DNA of 64,000 bases from Elysia chlorotica (lineage: Eukaryota; Mollusca; Gastropoda; Plakobranchidae), in assembly GCA_003991915.1 (NCBI GenBank), contig RQTK01000929.1, forward strand, positions 1 through 64,000, read 5' to 3'. Positions 41,403 to 52,292 of this stretch are shown here, one piece after another. The notes beneath the pieces were generated by a model. The model did not search any database. It was not told where the DNA came from and saw only the letters and a program-made list of their open reading frames with translations. How positions within the stretch are numbered: position 1 is the stretch's first letter; every line of letters begins with the position of its first letter. The position numbers and the translations under genes are program-made.

Positions 41403-44400
41403 GGTCTAATCTAATGATAGTTTTTCAGTGTGTTCTGATAGATTAATTCACATTTGTGAATCTATATATTTTATAACCTTCTCACCATTATCCTATATCG
41501 GAATTTCCTTCAGGTGTTTTTATCAGACGATGGGATCCTGCACATCTTGGCAAGTGACCTCAGCTGTGAGTCCCAGGTAGCGTTGGCTGACACATCTTTG
41601 GTGGATATTTTACTGCATGACTTGTCCCCCTTGACCAGTCGAGGACTTGAGGTTCTGGTGTCCACATCTGATGGGAGCCTTGTGTGTCTGGGATCAGGTC
41701 AGTCCACTCCGCCAGAGGAGCTAGTGGAGGACGAGTCCAAGGTCATCATACAGCGGTTGGCTCTTCCTAGTAGCAGCACCAATAGACTAATTAGTCTGGA
41801 CAAGGTGAGGATTGCCATATGGCTCTGGGTTTAATCTCATCTAAGACTAATACTTCATTACATATGGTCAGAGGATCTAAACAAAATTTTCACAAGTATC
41901 ATGAATGCCTCTTTAATTGCAAAAGTTCCCTGATGGCAGAGTCAATATAAACTGAATCTGTACAGGTTGCTACAATATTCTGCCTTTAAATCGCATTGGA
42001 GATCTTGTTTTTGTTAGTCTTCATTATTTAACCCAAGAAGAGCCATTGAATAAGTATATTGTGCTTGTAACTATAACTTTGTAAGGAGAAATGATATTAT
42101 GTTTCCAGGCACAATCATCTCAAATGCATGCACAGCGTTTAGGGAATTTTTTATTTGTTTATTTAATATTACATCCTATTCATAGACTTAAGTATTATCT
42201 AAAACTCATGTCCTTAATTGCATGATTCAAACAGTAAAAAAAAAAGCCAGATATGAAAATCAACAATAAATCAAGATTTTTTAATATGTGTATCAGTTAC
42301 AGCCAATTTTTTTACTAATGATGTCTTTTGAAAGGTACATAACTTTGTTTTGACACATGTTTGAAAATGCACTTCTCAGAACATAAGTGCTTTTTCAACT
42401 TTATAAAAAAGGATAATAGATTGTTTGTAAGAGCATGAACGACCTCGAATCTATAGCCTTCACTTCTCATGTTATTATGTGTTTTGAAAAGCTCATCCTA
42501 AAAATATTTTTTAAAAAGAAGTTGAGAACCATCTTGGCCCTTTTCAATTTGCTTATAAGACCAACTGTAGTGTTGAAGATGCAGCTCTAGTTTTTGTTAA
42601 CAATGCCCTAAAACACCTAGAGAACAACACACATGCCTGTTTTGTTTAAATAGATTTTTCATCAGCATTCAACACCACACAGTCACACATCATAATTGAA
42701 AAATTAATTTCCCCAAATGTTAACAAAAATCTCATTCGTGTATCTTAAAATTTCTAACATAACGAAAACAAGAAGTCAAATTGAACAACACATTTTCTCC
42801 TATTCGTGAAATGAATATGAGAGCACCCCAGAGTTGTGTTCTATCCCCCACTCTGTACACACTGTATGCAAATGACTACCATACACACCAAACCAATAAA
42901 ACTCTCATAAAATTTGTGGACGATTCTGCTATTTAGGGCTTCTTTACAACTCGAGTAAAAACACCCTATTTAGACAGGGTAGAACATGGAGGAAATGATG
43001 ATAGACTTTAGGCCTAATCATGAGAGCCATGTTCCATTGATGATCAAGAGAGAGAAAGTAGAAACTGTTACAAAGTTTAAATATCTAGACTTTACCTAAT
43101 ATATTAAATTAAATTTACGTGAACATGTGACGTCTTTAAGCAAAAAGTTACACCAAAATATGTATTTCCTGAGATCGAAAGTTGAAAGTTGTTTTATTCC
43201 TCTATGTTAAAAAGTGTGATTTCCTATGGAATCAGCTGCTGGGATGTGGCGTTGAAAGCAGGAGGCACAAAGATAATTAATTATATTATGAGAAAGGCAG
43301 GAAAAATAATTAATTGTGAGTTGGAAAATGTCGAACTTTTCATTCTAAAGCTTGTCTACGCAAGCAGAAGATGTCAATCTTGAGTAATGCCAAACATCCA
43401 CTCAATCCAGAATATATGCGCTCTGCAAGAAGTAATAACATCTTGCAACCCTATATCAAGAACGGAGAGGTAAAGGAACTCTTTTGTTCCAGCCTCTGTT
43501 AGATTATTGAGAAGTAGATCTCAGATCATCTGTTAACAAGTAATGTGCCTTATGCACTTGATATGAAGATATGCCTTCAATTACCTTTACTTTTCAAATA
43601 ATAAAAACTGAATTAAACAAAGGGAGGAAGCGGGATTGGGCAGAGGGAGAGAGAGTAAGAGGTGGTAGGGACATAATTATTTACTTATCGCAATCGCTTT
43701 ATTGTCCCTTAAATTTATATGTCATTGCACTGTTAAAAACTAAATAAAAAGATAACGAGAGAGGGAGAGAGAGAGAGAGGAGGCGAGGGAGGGAGAGAGA
43801 AAGAGAGAGTAAGAGATGATAATGTCATAATTATTTATTGATCGCAGTCACTTTATTGTCCCCTAAATTTACAAGTCATTGTTACACTGTTAAAGAGGTA
43901 GAGAGTGGGAGAGAGAGAGATATGCTCATAACATGTAATGTCCTATTGTTTGCTCAATGTACTGTTAATTCAGGACAAATTTCCCTTGAGGATCAATAAA
44001 ATCGTAGTAAAAGTAAGATGTAGCTCAGGCATCACAAAATTTGTATCAAGGCTAAATCATCACCAATGATACTCTTACACACTGCACTCTTTCCAGTTGA
44101 TATAATTTAATCTCATTACATCAGTTCACCATCCGCCCACCCCAAAATTTTAGTCCTCCATGTCATACCACATATCTATGCTAACGTAAAATCTTAAAAT
44201 CATTATATGTAATAACCATTCAAAACAAAAGCAGTGACACAGAAGATCACTGCTGCAATTGTGAGCAACACCAATTACAAGATTCAAGAAAACGGGATCT
44301 CTGTTACTAGCACAGTTGTACAGTTTGATGCTCTACACTGATAAAGAGAGGAAAGACCAACCTAAAACCTCTCTCCTACCAGTGTAATAAAAAGTGGGCT

Positions 44401-45940
44401 TTTTCACGTGTGGTAACAACGGTTCATGTCAAGTTAACTCCGCATTGGTTTCCATGTGCAGGGTGTAGTGGTCATAGAGCCATGGATGCGGGTCATCAAG
44501 GAAGTGACTGGCAGCACATTGGATATATACTTCACCATCCATAACAGAGTCAGAGGTGAACTTTTTCATCTGAGGGTGAGTGCTTAACATATCTTATTTC
44601 TCTAGACTTTGAAAATTTGGAGAGACATTCTTTTCCTAAAGCAGTAGACGCATTACATATATAATCTCACTACTCCTAGTTATAGATTCTGATGTGGAGG
44701 CATTTGTTCTCTTTTTGTTTCTATTTTCTTCCTTATGAATGGTAAATCTTATTGAAATTTATACTTAAATTTATATGAAGAGTGGTTCCTGTTCATTTTT
44801 TTCCTGGAGGAAGTTTGGGGGGAGAGATCCCTAAATAGTACTTCATGGTGTGGCAATATTTAACCAGATTTGAGGCTTGCTTCTATTACAATCTTTTTTT
44901 ATTCCCAGTAATTCAATTTTTTTTTTTTTTCATTTTTGCTATGAAAAGTGACTCTATGCTTGTTCTATGTCTCCCTCCACATAAGGTGTATATGGGTAAT
45001 GAATTGGTGCATGCTGACAATAAGATAGAGGGCAGCCAAGGGATACAGTCTGTTACCATTCATACCCCAGAACAACCCGGACAAGCACAAATCACAGTGC
45101 TCATTTTTGACAAAACTGGACATTTTTCCCAAGACACAATACATCTGAGGTAAATGGAGAAGTCGGTAGATTAAGTAAATTTTATTTTTTAAGAAAATAG
45201 TATGAGCGCTCAAGAGATTAAGTTGTTGCCTCTCAAGGCTGAGGTTCGTTAAATGAGATATATGACTAATATTGGTCCGGAATTTACCACTGAGTCTTAA
45301 TATAATATATTAATCACTAAGCTTTCCATGTCACAATATTGATACTTTGATGTTTTAAAGGTATCAAAGGTAAATAAAATGCTTTAACTGCCAAATAGTT
45401 AAAGCTTCATACTGAGATCAGCTGCTGCAAGGGAATAGAGAGTAAATGGTACATAGAAGCCAGAATTTTTGTCCCCTGTCATCTCAGATGAGTACATGTA
45501 TTAGTTTAAGATGTATGTGATACTTTTTTATTAAACTGTCTATGTCTTGATAGATAAATTACATGTAATTTTTCTAACACTATCAAGACCAGAAAATCTT
45601 ACTCAACTTTGACGATTGCTTATGCGCTGCCACACACTTCTGTTTATGCTAGTCATCTTGTTCTTTCAAGGGACAAGATTGTTCATGGATGTCATAACTT
45701 TTTTTTATGTCAAAATGCTCCTTGAGACCATATGATTAGTTTTCAATATGGTTTATTATAGTGATTTGGATTTGTTTTTTGTTGTTTTTTTTTCTCTACA
45801 GGTTCAACCAGTTGATTCTTCAGGATCTGCAGTGGTTGGTTCTCTCCCCTTTCATTGCCATGATTATCATCCTTCTGGTCAACCATGGTTTCCCTGCCAA
45901 GGATCTCCTGCCAGTTACTTTTCCTTTCAAGTCAAAATGA
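34903..45940 (+). CDS. DEX1-family FG-GAP repeat protein, single-pass membrane
   Basis: Thirteen exons: 34903-35003, 35373-35598, 36092-36199, 36641-36730, 37216-37325, 37623-37809, 38432-38596, 39548-39747, 40057-40183, 41514-41804, 44462-44575, 44986-45149 and 45802-45940 (2022 nt, 673 residues). Phases agree throughout; intron 9 needs a GC donor. Residues 1-24 are a textbook signal peptide (MENRSRPLLLLLLLLLPLIV). FG-GAP/VCBS-type repeats carry calcium-loop motifs: DVNGDDKYD, DIDGDGVLD and DVDMDGQLD. A C-terminal membrane segment lies at about 639-656 (WLVLSPFIAMIIILLV) with a short tail. The order CPYMLRKLWQTDISS, PLIADVNGD, HSSPLQFDIDGDG, GYIPVDPHVFDTPV, SPTVVDVDCD and HFSQDTIHLRF follows plant DEFECTIVE IN EXINE FORMATION 1 end to end, as I recall that protein. 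Plant DEX1 acts in pollen wall patterning. The animal role is unknown; an extracellular calcium-binding beta-propeller is inferred. The start is the only ATG that yields a signal peptide and matches exon 2's phase. Confidence 0.87.
41242..41400. repeat. (CT)n microsatellite
   Basis: Long, slightly interrupted CT tract about 110 bases before the exon 10 acceptor of the DEX1-like gene. It could act as an extended polypyrimidine tract but is more simply a microsatellite. Confidence 0.95.
42470..44012 (+). mobile_element. L2/CR1-like non-LTR retrotransposon, decayed, with 3' end
   Basis: Plus-strand pieces in shifting frames: FNLLIRPTVV (about 42545), IDFSSAFNT (about 42650) and a PQSCVLSP-like stretch (about 42826). 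Then come a degraded YADD region (about 42915), LKSVISYGISCW (43207-43242), KIINYIMRKAGKIINCELE (43270-43326) and KHPLNPEYMRSARSNN (about 43393). The reverse-transcriptase core and the typical C-terminal tail are both recognisable. The end near 43970-44012 has AATTTCCCTTGAGGATCAAT, a usual L2-type terminus. It sits in intron 10 of the DEX1-like gene, sense orientation, with a GA-rich tandem duplication inserted before the end. Confidence 0.8.
43646..43925. repeat. Imperfect 154-bp tandem duplication with GA-rich ends
   Basis: Two diverged copies (43646-43799 and 43800-43925), each with a GAGAGTAAGAG start, a CATAATTATTTA block and a CTTTATTGTCC block. Each is bounded by (GA)n. It occupies the 3' untranslated part of the L2-like element. 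Confidence 0.75.
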
Positions 45941-46499
45941 GTTTGGCATTCAATTCTGTTAAATTATTCATTCTTTGTCTTTAAGTTTGACAAGTTTTTA
46001 AAAAATATTCCATGAGGTTTTCTTTTCAAATTTCAAAACCAGTGTTTGGAAACTCAGGAAAGCATGGAATGTTGATATAACCACAATGATTTGCTTTTAC
46101 CTTCCATTTCCAATTGTTTTATCAATAATGATCTGTGCACATAGTCCAATAGGAAATAATTGGGTTTGTTATTGTCTTTTAAGTAATCCTGTGTATTTTT
46201 TTATTTATTTTTTTCGAGCCTATAAATGTACATTGCAATCATCATAATTCCACCTTTATTAAATAAAAAGGATTGAAACTTCAAGTAAAAGGATTGAAAC
46301 TTAAAATCCATAGGATTGGAAAGGCAATTAATTGAATCACAACAGTAATTAAAAATAGTCACTTCCTCAAGTTAGTTCCCCATTGTTTTCTTTAAATTGC
46401 ATGCTTTATGGCAAACCTCAATATTTTTCTGTTGTTTGTGTACTTTTACCATTAAAAGAGACGTTTTTCATGAGAATTTGGGAAATACAATTAAAATTT

Positions 46500-47760
46500 A
46501 GAGAATCAATCCAGGAGGATTTTAAACTATGAGCCGAAATCTAAAAAAGCCAAAGAGAGAAAACTTTATCCTATTGCAAAAAGAAGAGAGCGAGAATCAT
46601 ATAGTAAAAAGACAAAAGTAATGCTCAGCCGTCAGAAGAAAGAACCTCCATGTATAAATATCACTATTAAAGAATTAATTTACAGTGTTACCAATTCAAA
46701 AGCCTAGGAACTTCAAGTTCAAGCAGTGGAAGAATACTGGCAAAGTGAGTTTACAGACAATGAAATCAGGTCCAACAAATAAGTGCATCTAGATGCAGAG
46801 AAAAAAAAGAGTCCTTCAATGTTACATTGAACCCATACTTATGCATGAATGTGAGGCTTGGACAATCTCAAAGTAAATTCATAAAAAAAATGGAGGCAAC
46901 TGAAATGTGGTTCTTCAGAAAAATGATCAGAATTTCATGGATAGCAAAGAAGTCTTAAAGAATTGAAGCAGTTTTATTATAGAAAGATTACACAAAAAGA
47001 CCACTCATAAATACAATGCATGGATGCCAAGTATATTTTTTTACTTGTTATTTCAAAGAAAAAAGAAAAACCGGCTATAAATGTAATTATTGACGGGTGA
47101 AAAGTGGAACAAGTTGAACGTTTTGTATATTTGGGCCAACTAATAACAGAAGATGAAAAAAAAAAAGATGAAATACAGAAAAGGATAGGAATGGCAAAAA
47201 CAAATTTTAAGAACTAAAGCAGATCATTACGAGTTCAAATCTATCACTTCAAACAAGACTAAGACTTAGCAAATGTTATATTTGGTCGACATTTATGTAT
47301 GGGTGTTAAACTTGGACTCTGACTGCAGATACTGAAAGAAGAATAGATGCTTTAGAGATGTGGACTTATAGAATAATAACAAGAGCCTCTTAGAAAGAAA
47401 AGGAAAAAAAACTTGAAATATTAGAAATGGTAAATGTCGAGCAAAAACAGATTGCGCTTGAACGAGAAAGATGGAAGACCGTGGCATCCAATCTCTGGAA
47501 AGAGAAGGAACTCTGATTGACTGACTAACTGATTATAAGAGAACAGCTGGGGCATCTTATGACAACCAGAATGATTGAAGGGAAGGGCAGCAAGATAAAA
47601 GAGAAAAGATAATGGAAGGACTAAGAAAATGATTTAATTGAGGGAATATGATGAAGTCATTGAAATCAGAGAAGGATCACAAAGTGTGGAGGGTATGATC
47701 GCCAAGGTTACAAGGCACAGCATTTGATGGATCGCAAGATTTGGTTTTGAGAAACCAAAT
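46500..47760 (+). mobile_element. RTE-like retrotransposon remnant, rearranged
   Basis: Plus-strand translation shows two overlapping versions of the same C-terminal reverse-transcriptase tail. The first is LHECEAWT-like with EMWFFRKMIRISW (about 46850-46940). The second is KRIGMAKTNFKELKQIITSSNLSLQTRL, split by a frameshift at about 47180-47270, then STFMYGC-WTLTADTERRIDALEMW (about 47290-47365) and LERERWKTVASNLWK (47458-47500). The pattern (YG.E.WT, E.W.YR) is that of RTE-type proteins. Two tails in one place suggest two nested or scrambled copies. Confidence 0.7.
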
Positions 47761-50700
47761 AATTTGACTTCAGCATTTTAGGTTACCAATGAACCTGTAG
47801 TGTCTTTTGTTTTATTTCTGTTACCCCATTTTAGTAAAATAAAGAATTGCGATGAAATGACTTTCTTCTTGTTTTATGTTTAAAATTGTATCATTCTCCG
47901 TGTATATTGATAAAATTATTGCATGTATTATCTAATAAATCATTGGTGTGTCGAGAACTGAAAAAATATAGCAATTTTATAAATTTAAATGTGCTTCATT
48001 ACCATCCTTTTAAAGGTAGCAAAATTAGAAGGATAACTGTTTGAAATTATGAATCGATCTGCTAAAGGTACCAACTTCTGTTTTTCAGTTTTAATGAATG
48101 AGCGTGAAAGAAAAATAATGCCATGTAATTTTTTTTTTTGGACAAATGCCATGTATGGATTAAAACACAATAGTAATAAAATTGTCGTGAATGTCTTAGT
48201 AGCTCCTCTGGGTGTTGTTTCAAATGTCATTGACTTAGATCATTTTGTGAATGCTTTACTATGCTGTCATTGAGACTTAAAGTGTTATGCAATGTGTGGT
48301 GAATTAGTCTTTATATTGAAAATCAATGCACCAATCTCTGTGGTATGTCACAATGATATCAATAAAAAGAATGTACTTTAATTAAATAATTAAATTATTC
48401 CACTCGAGTCAATTCTTTCTGTACTGTACGTTACTGTTATAAAACAATGAACAAGGTTAAGTTTGTAAATGGCAACAATGAATGATTTCCCATTTTTTAG
48501 TCTTTATCTTCTTTCGTTTTTTGTTTTTTTTGCCTACACCAAAAGGCCCTAAATAGCTTTAGGTGTTGTCTTCCTCTATTGCACTTATATTAGCAGTGAG
48601 ATCGCCTATCACAATTTTGCCAAGGATCTTAAATTTATACCCACATCCATGAAAGTTTTAACTAGTTTGAAGCTTTACCAGATAAATATTACTGGATTGC
48701 TTGTTTTTTTGTTTTTTATTTCATTCAATACATGTATATTTCTCCTTGTTGCTTAAAAAAAAAAATCTTCCTTTTAAGGTTGAAAAGGTAGCAATTACAT
48801 GTATTATCATCTTCACTATGCTACAATTTTTGGCTTAAGTCATTTTTGCTACTTTTGAGATAATCATTAAAAACTTTTATTTACTTAATTCTGCTTCAAA
48901 TGTGACGCAAGCTTCTGGTAAGATAAACAAAAATCTATGACTTATATTATAAGTGCATTTTAAATCAAAAAGTTAAGATAGATCTTGTGTTCACCTTTAC
49001 AATGATATCTCACTTGCATTATGACATAAGTCTCACTTATATCATAATTGTAGCACCGTGGCAATATAAAGATTGCACATCTTACAGATATGAGTTTAAG
49101 AAATTTAATTAAAGTTTCTAATCTTCATCTTGTGATCCAAGAGGGCAGTGGTTTATCTTAAGAGAATATAATGTAAAACTTTGTCCATAAAAAATGCCAT
49201 TTTTGCGGTGTTATGGGCATTACAATAAAAGATTAACGATTCAATACACATTTCGAATATCAGGAGATCTTGACTTCAAACTAATGAAAAACAAAAAAGC
49301 TAAAGATTTGCGCACTGTTGAGATAAGATGATCTGAATGGATTGAGTGCAACTCTTTTTATAGTAATCCTTACATCCTAAAAAATTTGATATTTTCAATC
49401 TTGCAGATCATTAGAGCTTCACACTAAAAGAGTTAAAAATTGCCACAGCTTCATACATGTACTTAATAGTTCAACAATAATTGCTGTCAACCGTTTAAAA
49501 ACAAAGGTTAAAAAATGCAAACCCATTCCCTTAGTTGCATATCTCATCAATTTTTATAAATAAAGACAAGTCAAGAAAAAAAAAGCAAATGAGACAGGGA
49601 CATATTTTTTATGTTTTCAAATACCCTCTTTATTTGAATATATCTCATAAGAAAAAATTTTTTGTAAATAGAGATTGTAAATAGATGTATGGTTACCCAC
49701 TTTGTTTTGATCAGCTGTGAAGCAAAGGATTATGGTTTTGAATATAACCTTTATAAGAATCCCTTTGGCCAAAATACATGTTGGCAATGATAAGTTTCAA
49801 CATGAAATAAATCAAACTAAGTTGCCAGGTTATCTTATATAAAAATGCCCAAAAGAAAAAGAAAACGCTTCTAAGTTGATTGGTGAAAACAAATTTAAAT
49901 TAATGAACTTTCAGTTGCTATCATTACATCAACTATAAGTGTCAGGCAAATAAACAGACATTGCAAACAAAAACCTTTGGATCTTCAACCACTGCAATTG
50001 TACCATTCGAAGTATTCAATCTAATCATCTCAGCGAAAGTATAAAATATAATAGTATAGGTAATTTTTTTTTAAATCTCCGCTTATAAAATAAAAAAACA
50101 AAGATGAAGCTAAATCAAATCTACACTGAAATCATCAAGGTTTACTCTATATTATGGGCTATTTTGATATTTTTTGCATGTACCCAATGGGTGTATACAT
50201 CTGTTTAACTGTACAGAGAATACTGTGTACATACAAACAATAAGCATGTATCATAGAGATTGTTTTTAAGAATCTTTTTTTCAAGTTTCAACAAAAAAAA
50301 TTAATGAATTCGGAATTTAGTAAGTCAGAAGTGTACAAACGGTCATACTTTTTACAGCAATGATAAACTAAACAATAAGCAGCTTTTCTTTGATTGATAG
50401 GACAGTACAAGGAGTGGTCAATGTATGAAGATCACACAAGAATGATCAAGTATGATAGTCTAGTATAGAAAAATCAGTTTTCGTATGTCGTCAATTCAAA
50501 AATTGTACGAAATATGAGGTTGGAAGATAGGGAATATGACACCTTTTTCAAATTATTAAAAATAATTAAACACAAATGAATCTGGAGTTTCTTAATGCTA
50601 GACTTGATCAGTAAAATAATTCTGAAAAATGACTTGCCAAAAAAGGCAGCCAATGAAATTCGGTGTACCTTAGCGAGAGTGTACAGGAGAATAAAAAAAA

Positions 50701-51159
50701 ATACCTTATAGGCTTTTGAATTTGGGCATGGTTTAGGAATTTATTGACCACTTTGAAAACAAAACTGATCCCATAGCAGGGCTTGCCCTGCATAATTTAC
50801 TTAATGTCACAATAAAGTTTACTCGTTTAACCTCAGACCACTGAGTGGCTCATAACTGAACAGGGAATAAGCGAGATTGGATGCACTTTATTTAAATTGC
50901 TACTGAAAAAAAAGTGAAATAGCTTTAAAGCATGTGTTGTACAAATAAAACAATATACAAAATTCATTATCAAAGAACATTCTACAGGGTGAAATAGAAA
51001 TAAATGGTTATACATATAAATATACTGGCTTAAATTATAAATATTGCCCTAAAAAGATTGCATTACAATCAGATATCAAATATTGTATACCCATGACAGC
51101 ATTGAAATCAAAAGTAAAGTACATGCATTAAAAAAATATGATCTGTCACAAATTTATTT

Positions 51160-51315
51160 GTCTATTTCGTCCCCTACTGGTTGGATCTGTGTCACTATGA
51201 TGTGATCGGCTTAGAGTGAGAGAGGAGTCATGTTATCCCACACTGTCTCAGTAAGGCAGTACATAAATTTGTCAAACGTTAAAATGGGATCTGTCCATGT
51301 GGAGCTACGCAATCA
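51160..51315 (+). repeat. Truncated SINE family A (body and tail)
   Basis: Plus strand: CCCCTACTGGTTGGATCTGTG, then GGCAGTACATAAATTTGTCA, then AATCAACCAACCAACA. The order matches family A from the central block to the end; the tRNA-like head is missing. Confidence 0.8.
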
Positions 51316-52292
51316 ACCAACCAACAGATGGACCCCTGCTATGTTCTAAAACTATCTCTAATATTTTATCCTGCACCTGTATCTTTTTCTTACAAATAAT
51401 AGTTATCAAGTTAAATAAGTAAGATTTAAATTCTTGTATCAGGTGTAATATGGCAATGTTTTGATCAATCAAAAATCTTTGAGGCTGACTTAGTTTATCA
51501 TTTATCTTGCCAACACAACAGCCCTTTTCATAACACTTTTAAAATTGTCACAAGTTATGTGGAATATGTGTTAATAAATAAAAAAAGGTAAATATATTCA
51601 ACATTAGCTGCTGCACCACACAGGTAAATGCAGTCTTAATGTCAAGTTTTCTTCTTCAATCAATCTCACATAAGAACAAAGATACATTGCACTTTTTTAT
51701 ATCAGCTGATTACAGAATAACAAAGCAGAATAATAGTTTTCATACATGGTCTTGAATATTCTTGAATTCATAAAAATGGTTGCTATTTTAAAAAAATTGT
51801 ACAAATATAGTAAACAACAAAAATTATATGATTTGTTCAATCATTGGTAACGCTGTTTGGGTAACAATTAAAATTGAAAAGTTTCAGATATTGTATGAAC
51901 ATCATTTTGGAGATGAATAAACTTGTGTATTCCCCTTATAAGAAAAAAATCAATGGAATTACAAATATCACATAATCCGCAAATCATTTGGAATGATCAT
52001 AACAATTTTTTTTGTTTGCTGGCTCAGAGTAATTCACACGGGTCAAGAGCAAAATCACATGTATATAAACATTTTAATTGGTGTTTAGAGGAGGCTATTC
52101 ATAACCTTGCTTTCCTTCTAAGCGAATAAACGAAATTTAAACCTACTGATCCAAACTACATTTTGTCTTACCAGTTATGGTCTTGAATCAAGCTTTTTCT
52201 CACAATTTGACATATTTTGGTTGTTTGAAATTAATGGATAAACATTCGCAAAGGCTAATATAATTTTGAATGATTTCTGTGGTCATATTTTG

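Larger units (their letters stand above)
45941..52292. other. Intergenic region between convergent DEX1-like gene and FPGT
   Basis: About 6.3 kb. It holds the probable 3' untranslated regions of both neighbours, an RTE-like remnant (46500-47760), a truncated SINE (51160-51315) and short repeats of AAAGGATTGAAACTT near 46266-46320. Apart from these it is AT-rich sequence with no believable coding frame; the small open frames here look random. Confidence 0.55.
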
